Of a DNA stretch of 64,000 bases, positions 59,935 to 64,000 are shown piece by piece. Where the stretch lies: contig NZ_JAHHIU010000078.1 of NCBI RefSeq assembly GCF_024539815.1, positions 1-64,000 of the forward strand. The letters are read 5' to 3'. The position numbers and the translations under genes are program-made. The stretch is from Streptomyces hayashii. Its GTDB lineage: Bacteria; Actinomycetota; Actinomycetes; Streptomycetales; Streptomycetaceae. Below the pieces are notes generated by a model that saw only the letters and a program-made list of their open reading frames with translations, ran no database searches and had not been told where the DNA came from. The stretch's first letter is position 1, and each line of letters begins with the position of its first letter.

Positions 59935-60197
59935 TCGGGCTTGTCCAATCGGGTTGGACCGTGCACTGGACCAGTCACGAGGCCAACGAGTTCCGGGGGC
60001 AACTGAGCGTTGCTGAAGTCGGTGTATCCGAAGTGAGGATGAATCCGACCAAGGCAGCACCGAGCCGGTACACATGGCCGCTGGAAGGTGATGATTTCAC
60101 CATCGAGGGTACTGCCATCACCGAGTACAAGGCTGACCATGCGTACACCGGCGGTCGAGCGTCCACACTAACGCTGCGGTTCGAAGCGCCGCGCTAA
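59913..60197 (+). CDS. Small uncharacterised protein
   Basis: 94 residues from ATG 59913: LIGLVQSGWTVHWTSHEANE, then EVRMNPTKAAPSRYTWPLEG and ASTLTLRFEAPR. It looks like a compact beta-sheet domain. Overlap with the gene before suggests co-translation. No family recognised. Confidence 0.5.
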   Translation: MERLQKLIGLVQSGWTVHWTSHEANEFRGQLSVAEVGVSEVRMNPTKAAPSRYTWPLEGDDFTIEGTAITEYKADHAYTGGRASTLTLRFEAPR

Positions 60198-60443
60198 CCA
60201 GCAGCCCTGGAGGGGCATCAAGGTCTCCTGGCCCGGCGCGAGTCGGGCTTGGGAACTCAATCCCCCGATTTAGTCGAAGGGCCCAGCATATATACCAGGA
60301 AGCCCTCGGAAGTCTTCACCGCATTCGGAATGACCCGGTCCATCGCCGAATGGCACGACATTACCGGGGTTGGCCTAAGTGCTCTCAGGCACGACACAAG
60401 AAGGCATGACCTGAAAAGTACCTCAAAAGGAAAGAGGAACCTT

Positions 60444-61052
60444 ATGTCCGAACGCGACATCATCGAAGTCCGCAAGCTTCCGCCGTACTACAAGGCCGAC
60501 CTCAACCATCTGCTGCCGGTGGAGCAGTCGCTGCATGGTCGCCATGAGCTGATCATCGGCGACATCACCCGGTACCGCGCAGGCATTGAGTACTACGCAC
60601 CGATTGCCCCCACCGAAGACGGCAGTCTCCGGGGCGGCACACTCACTCTGAGTGAGGCGCAGGCCCGTCATATCTACGCTCAGCTCGGCGAGCTGTTCAA
60701 GCGTTGGGACCTGGAGAACGAGCGTGAGGCCGAATGGTCGAGCCGCCCACACTTCAGTGCCTGGATGACCTACGGCACCGGTCACCTCTCTCAGCCACAC
60801 ATGGATGTTTCGGTATGGCAGGACAAGCTGACCGGCGAGCACCCGGGGGACGAGCGGGCATGGTCGCCCGACTATGACACGCCTGCTGTGTTCAGCGAGC
60901 GCACCACGATCGCCGCCAAAGGCGGAGACCCTGAGGACGGCAGGCGCGAGGCTGAGCGGCTTCTGAGCGATGCTGGGTGGCGAGTGATCGGCGAATGGCG
61001 AGACGCCGACGACATGGCGCTGATCGTTAGCGTCGCCCGCACAGGGGACTGA
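60444..61052 (+). CDS. Uncharacterised protein, possibly longer at its start
   Basis: ATG 60444 follows AGGAAAGAGG and gives 202 residues (MSERDIIEVRKLPPYYKADL and on; ARHIYAQLGELFKRWDLENE in the middle; GGDPEDGRREAERLLSDAGW near the end). The frame is open 195 bases further upstream and there reads FTAFGMTRSIAEWHDITGVG, like the NUMOD-type DNA-binding motif found beside homing nucleases. So either the protein is longer (TTG 60249) or a remnant lies in frame. Function unknown. Confidence 0.55.
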   Translation: MSERDIIEVRKLPPYYKADLNHLLPVEQSLHGRHELIIGDITRYRAGIEYYAPIAPTEDGSLRGGTLTLSEAQARHIYAQLGELFKRWDLENEREAEWSSRPHFSAWMTYGTGHLSQPHMDVSVWQDKLTGEHPGDERAWSPDYDTPAVFSERTTIAAKGGDPEDGRREAERLLSDAGWRVIGEWRDADDMALIVSVARTGD

Positions 61053-61407
61053 ATCGCTGCTTCTATGGACGTTGCAGCACCGACTAACAACGGTTGCCCG
61101 CTGGCAGCGGCATCGTCCGCACGTCCGCCGGGGCCAGCTCAGCGACCTCCACCATCGAGCCGTCCCGCGTACGTACAGAGCGAAGACGCACCGGATTCAC
61201 CGCGACGTATCGCCGCGCCGTCGCCCACTCGCATTTCCTGGCAATCGAGCACAACGGCATCGCAGGCCCCTACCCATCGAGTACGGCGGACTGCCCGCCC
61301 TGCACGTGGTGGATCAGGATCTACCGCTGATCCATCCGTACGCCCCGGTGACGCCCGGCCGCTACGTCACGCCCGGCGGCGGGCGGCACAATATTCGCCC
61401 GGCTGAA
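61053..61407. other. Transition region with possible gene decay
   Basis: Two + frames show coding-like stretches without starts (RTERRRTGFTATYRRAVAHS at about 61165-61225; EYGGLPALHVVDQDLPLIHP at about 61279-61340, in frame with the next gene). It may be the broken front of that gene at the edge of the accessory region. Confidence 0.35.
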
Positions 61408-61803
61408 ATGCGCGCTCACATCCGGATCACGCTGGACCACAGGGGCTGTCCCGCTCAGTTCACCGACGAGAAGAACGCCGCTTACAAGCGGCTTGCCCGG
61501 GCCGCCGGACTCGTCCTGGAACACGTCGACGAACGCCCGGACGAACCCGCCACCTGGGAGCGGGTGTTCCGGCTGTGGATCCGCCATGCGGCCACCCTCG
61601 TCCGCGGGCTTCGAGACACCGAGGCACAGAACATGCTGGCCACGGCCCACCGCAGCCTTCCCCTGCTGCCTGGACGGCGCGCGGTCCTGCTGACGCTGCG
61701 CCGCCCCGCCGAAGACCGTTCACCACGGCCCGGCGTCGATACGATGACCGGGCCCGGCCATCAGAACGGCGGCCACGCAATGGACGAGAGGACCGAGCCG
61801 TGA
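61408..61803 (+). CDS. C-terminal part of a possible SAM-dependent methyltransferase
   Basis: From ATG 61408 the 131 residues read MRAHIRITLDHRGCPAQFTD, KRLARAAGLVLEHVDERPDE, TWERVFRLWIRHAATLVRGL and LPLLPGRRAVLLTLRRP. This resembles the tail of class I methyltransferases of Streptomyces, but the SAM-binding half is not in front. The frame stays open to 61072 without a good start. It is either a truncated gene or a small protein. The stop overlaps the gpsA start (GTGA). Confidence 0.45.
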   Translation: MRAHIRITLDHRGCPAQFTDEKNAAYKRLARAAGLVLEHVDERPDEPATWERVFRLWIRHAATLVRGLRDTEAQNMLATAHRSLPLLPGRRAVLLTLRRPAEDRSPRPGVDTMTGPGHQNGGHAMDERTEP

Positions 61804-62807
61804 GCCAGTACCCCGCCCGAGCGGCGGTGTTCTCCGCCGGTTCCTGGGGCACCGCCGCGGCGACGATCCTCGCCGACGCCGGCACCAGCACCGTCCTGCA
61901 CGCCCGCCGCGCCGAGATCGCCGCAGCGATCACCGGTGGCCACCGCAACCCGGACTACTTCCCGGACATCGAGCTGCCCGCCTCGCTCACCGCCACGACC
62001 GACCCGGCCGCCGCGCTGGACGGCGCGGACTTCCTCGTGCTGTCCGTGCCCGCGCAGTCCCTGCGCCAGTGCCTGGCGACGTGGACGCCGCACCTTCAGT
62101 CCCAGACGGTGATCGTCTCGCTGATGAAGGGCATCGAGACACACACCCACCTACGGGCCAGCGAGATCATCCGCGAGGTGACCGGCGTGCCCGCCGAGCG
62201 GGTCGTGGTGCTGTCCGGCCCGAACCTGGCCCGGGAGATCATGGCCCGGCAGCCCGCGGCCGCCACCATCGCCTGCTCCGACGAAGACGCCGCTCAGCGT
62301 TTCCAGACGGCCTGCCACACCCCCTACTTCCGGCCCTACACCTCCACCGACGTGATCGGCTGCGAGATGGGCGGCGCGCTGAAGAACGTCATCGCGCTCG
62401 CCGTCGGCATCGCCACCGGCATGGGCCTGGGCCACAACGCCACCGCCCTGATCATGACCAGGGGGCTCGCGGAGAGCATGCGTCTGGCCGCCGCGATGGG
62501 CGCGCAGCCCACCACCCTCGCCGGGCTGTCCGGCATGGGCGACCTGGTGGCCACCTGCTCCTCACCGCTCTCCCGCAACCGCACCTTCGGCACCCACCTC
62601 GGCAACGGCCTGAGCCTCGCCGAGGCCGCCAACGCGACCAGGCAGACCACCGAGGGCGTCAAGAGCGCTGAGGCGATCCTCGAGCTTGCCCGCGCCCACG
62701 GCGTCGACATGCCGATCACGACCGTGGTCACCGCCGTCCTGCACGGCAAGGCCACGCTCGGCGAGGCCGCCGCCGCACTGATGCAGCGGCCCCCCAAGCC
62801 CGAGTAG
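61800..62807 (+). CDS. gpsA: NAD(P)H-dependent glycerol-3-phosphate dehydrogenase
   Basis: The 335-residue protein matches GpsA: VFSAGSWGTAAATILADAG (nucleotide loop), SLMKGIE, VVLSGPNLAREI, GCEMGGALKNVIALAVGIAT (catalytic Lys), GLGHNATALIMTRGLAE and LAGLSGMGDLVATCSS. It interconverts dihydroxyacetone phosphate and sn-glycerol-3-phosphate. The first loop has SWG where most have NWG or SWG, which is normal. GTG 61800 overlaps the previous stop. A second gpsA beside membrane proteins and a possible methyltransferase suggests a pathway-specific copy. Confidence 0.92.
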   Translation: MSQYPARAAVFSAGSWGTAAATILADAGTSTVLHARRAEIAAAITGGHRNPDYFPDIELPASLTATTDPAAALDGADFLVLSVPAQSLRQCLATWTPHLQSQTVIVSLMKGIETHTHLRASEIIREVTGVPAERVVVLSGPNLAREIMARQPAAATIACSDEDAAQRFQTACHTPYFRPYTSTDVIGCEMGGALKNVIALAVGIATGMGLGHNATALIMTRGLAESMRLAAAMGAQPTTLAGLSGMGDLVATCSSPLSRNRTFGTHLGNGLSLAEAANATRQTTEGVKSAEAILELARAHGVDMPITTVVTAVLHGKATLGEAAAALMQRPPKPE

Positions 62808-62852
62808 CGGCCCGCCACCACCTTGTCCCTCCCGCCCGGAGGTTTCCCTGTC

Positions 62853-63206
62853 ATGCCCGCAGACGTACTGTCCGCTGCCCAACTCGCCGTCACCGCAGCC
62901 GTGGTGGCGTGGATGGCTACCGGCTTCACCCGCAGGCCCGGCCGCTGGATGCGCTACCCGCTGTTCTCCCGGGCCACGTTCGTGATCGTCACGCTCACTG
63001 GTACCAAGGGCGACCGGACCGAGTCCGTCAATCCGTACGCGTTCCTCTCACCAGGGACGTTCCTGCTGCCCCCGCCCCAGCTCCAGACGGTCATCGACCA
63101 CCTGATGCGCACCGGCCGCTACGACCGGATCGAGGGAGACGGCCGGGTCCTGTCCGTCAACGGCGAGCAGCCCATCGAGGTGAGGGACAGCCGTGTGGTT
63201 CTTTGA
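62853..63206 (+). CDS. Small protein with N-terminal membrane segment
   Basis: ATG 62853 gives 117 residues: a hydrophobic LAVTAAVVAWMATGF, then FVIVTLTGTKGDRTESVNPY and QLQTVIDHLMRTGRYDRIEG. It overlaps the start of the next membrane protein by 13 bases, so the two are coupled. GGAGG lies upstream. No family recognised; it may be a subunit of the HTTM-like protein. Confidence 0.6.
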   Translation: MPADVLSAAQLAVTAAVVAWMATGFTRRPGRWMRYPLFSRATFVIVTLTGTKGDRTESVNPYAFLSPGTFLLPPPQLQTVIDHLMRTGRYDRIEGDGRVLSVNGEQPIEVRDSRVVL

Positions 63207-64000
63207 CGCCCTCGCGTCCGGCTTCCGCAGCCCGACCGATCCCGGACGACTCCAGCTGTTCCGCATCGCCTACGGCAGCGTCCTGGCCCTGCGGTTCGCC
63301 CTCTCCTTCGGACAGGGAGGCTGGAGCCGCTTCGCACCCGGATCGCTCAGCCTGCGCCTCGCCCAGCAGCGCTTCGGCCCGCGCCGCAGCCGTCTGCTCG
63401 CCGGCGTCTACCGGCCCGCCCTGATCGTCCGCACGGCCGCCGCCGTCATCCTGGCCGCAGGGATCGCCCCGCGCCTCACGCTGCTGCTCGTGCTGGCCGG
63501 GACCGCGATGGAACTCCTCTACCTCAAGAGCCCCGCCGCCGTGCGCTTCACCCTCCTGACCGGCGCGTGCCTGATGGTCGCCGGAGATCTCGGCCACGGC
63601 CTAACCATCGAACATCATCCCAGCACGGCCAACACCTGGGCCCAAATCCTTCTCGCGCTCGTGACCGCCGACCTCTACTGGAACAGCGCCGTGCAGAAGA
63701 TCCGCTCCGTCCAGTTCCGCACCGGCCTCTACCTCGCCCAGTGGATGTATGCCTACACCCAGCTGAAGGACCAGCTTCCGTACCGCCGCCAGAACGCCAT
63801 CCCCGGCGTCGTCCTACGACATACAAGCAACCTCACCCCCCGTGACATCCGCCTGTGGCGCCTGGTCGCCGCCGCCGTCATCACCGCCGAGATCGTGCTG
63901 TTGATCCCACAGACCACGCCGTACGCCGTCGCAGCCGGCATCACCCTGCACGCGGCGTTCACCCTCCTCAAGCCGCGCCAGCTTCTGACGTTCTCCGGCC
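63194..64000 (+). CDS. HTTM-like membrane protein (start only)
   Basis: GTG 63194 opens a frame that runs off the window after 269 codons. It has several hydrophobic segments (RTAAAVILAAGIAPRLTLLL, FTLLTGACLMVAGDLGHGL, LWRLVAAAVITAEIVLLIP) and begins FDALASGFRSPTDPGRLQLF then RIAYGSVLALRFALSF. This looks like HTTM / vitamin-K-carboxylase-like membrane proteins. The rest lies outside the window. Coupled to the small protein before it. Confidence 0.6.

Noticed and set aside
1..64000. tRNA, rRNA and CRISPR arrays
   Set aside because: I scanned for TTCGAATCC-like T-loops, conserved rRNA stretches and regularly spaced repeats and found none that hold up.

Overview
The sequence is very GC-rich, with strong G/C bias at third codon positions, many GTG/TTG starts, ATGA/GTGA stop-start overlaps and AGGAGG-like ribosome sites. 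This points to a Streptomyces or close relative. Several features (type IV secretion genes, plasmid-type topoisomerase, MobC-like protein, integrase and ImmA/IrrE remnants, many broken genes) mark most of the window as accessory DNA: an integrated conjugative element or large plasmid. No rRNA, tRNA or CRISPR array was found.

Layout. (1) 148-6572 (+): seven tightly coupled genes (sugar isomerase-like TIM barrel, Gfo/Idh oxidoreductase, archaeal-type SAM synthetase, HPr-kinase-like P-loop protein, glycosyltransferase, CofE-like ligase, shikimate-dehydrogenase-like enzyme). They look like an uncharacterised specialised-metabolite operon. (2) 7250-12728: two HEPN-type proteins around a graveyard of gene fragments (CHAT protease, ImmA/IrrE protein, tyrosine recombinase). 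(3) 12825-18787: an alpha/alpha-toroid protein with a C-terminal HTH-like region, a Nudix hydrolase, and a radical-SAM RiPP cluster. Its 63-residue precursor carries four aromatic-Asp-Asn motifs, as expected for three-residue cyclophane peptides (triceptides). (4) 19754-35013 (-): a long operon-like array with EgtD-type histidine methyltransferase, a frameshifted TrpA, two ATP-grasp proteins, a HAD hydrolase, four MFS transporters, lipoproteins, small secreted proteins and several tiny coupled ORFs. A truncated phosphotransferase lies at its downstream edge. (5) 35666-61052: conjugation and maintenance genes (VirB6-like, VirB4-like without a visible P-loop, PrgI-like, topoisomerase IA, MobC-like). 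A divergent caspase-STAND-propeller / alpha-beta hydrolase pair and a decayed NACHT-type gene interrupt them. (6) about 61400-64000 (+): end of a possible methyltransferase, gpsA, a small membrane protein and the start of an HTTM-like membrane protein.

How it fits together. Regions 1 and 6 share gene style and chemistry (SAM supply, possible methyl transfer, glycerol-3-phosphate) and could be the two sides of one locus split by accessory DNA; this is inference. The best candidates for new biology are the triceptide locus, the EgtD/TrpA/ATP-grasp array with its tiny ORFs, the caspase-STAND/hydrolase pair, and the 148-6572 operon. A 9-bp word, TTGAATGGC, recurs in four intergenic regions of region 5 and may be a shared regulatory site. 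Several genes (trpA, a small membrane protein, a gene at 58761, fragments at 8.3 and 12.4 kb) carry single-base frame changes; read errors cannot be told from real decay here.
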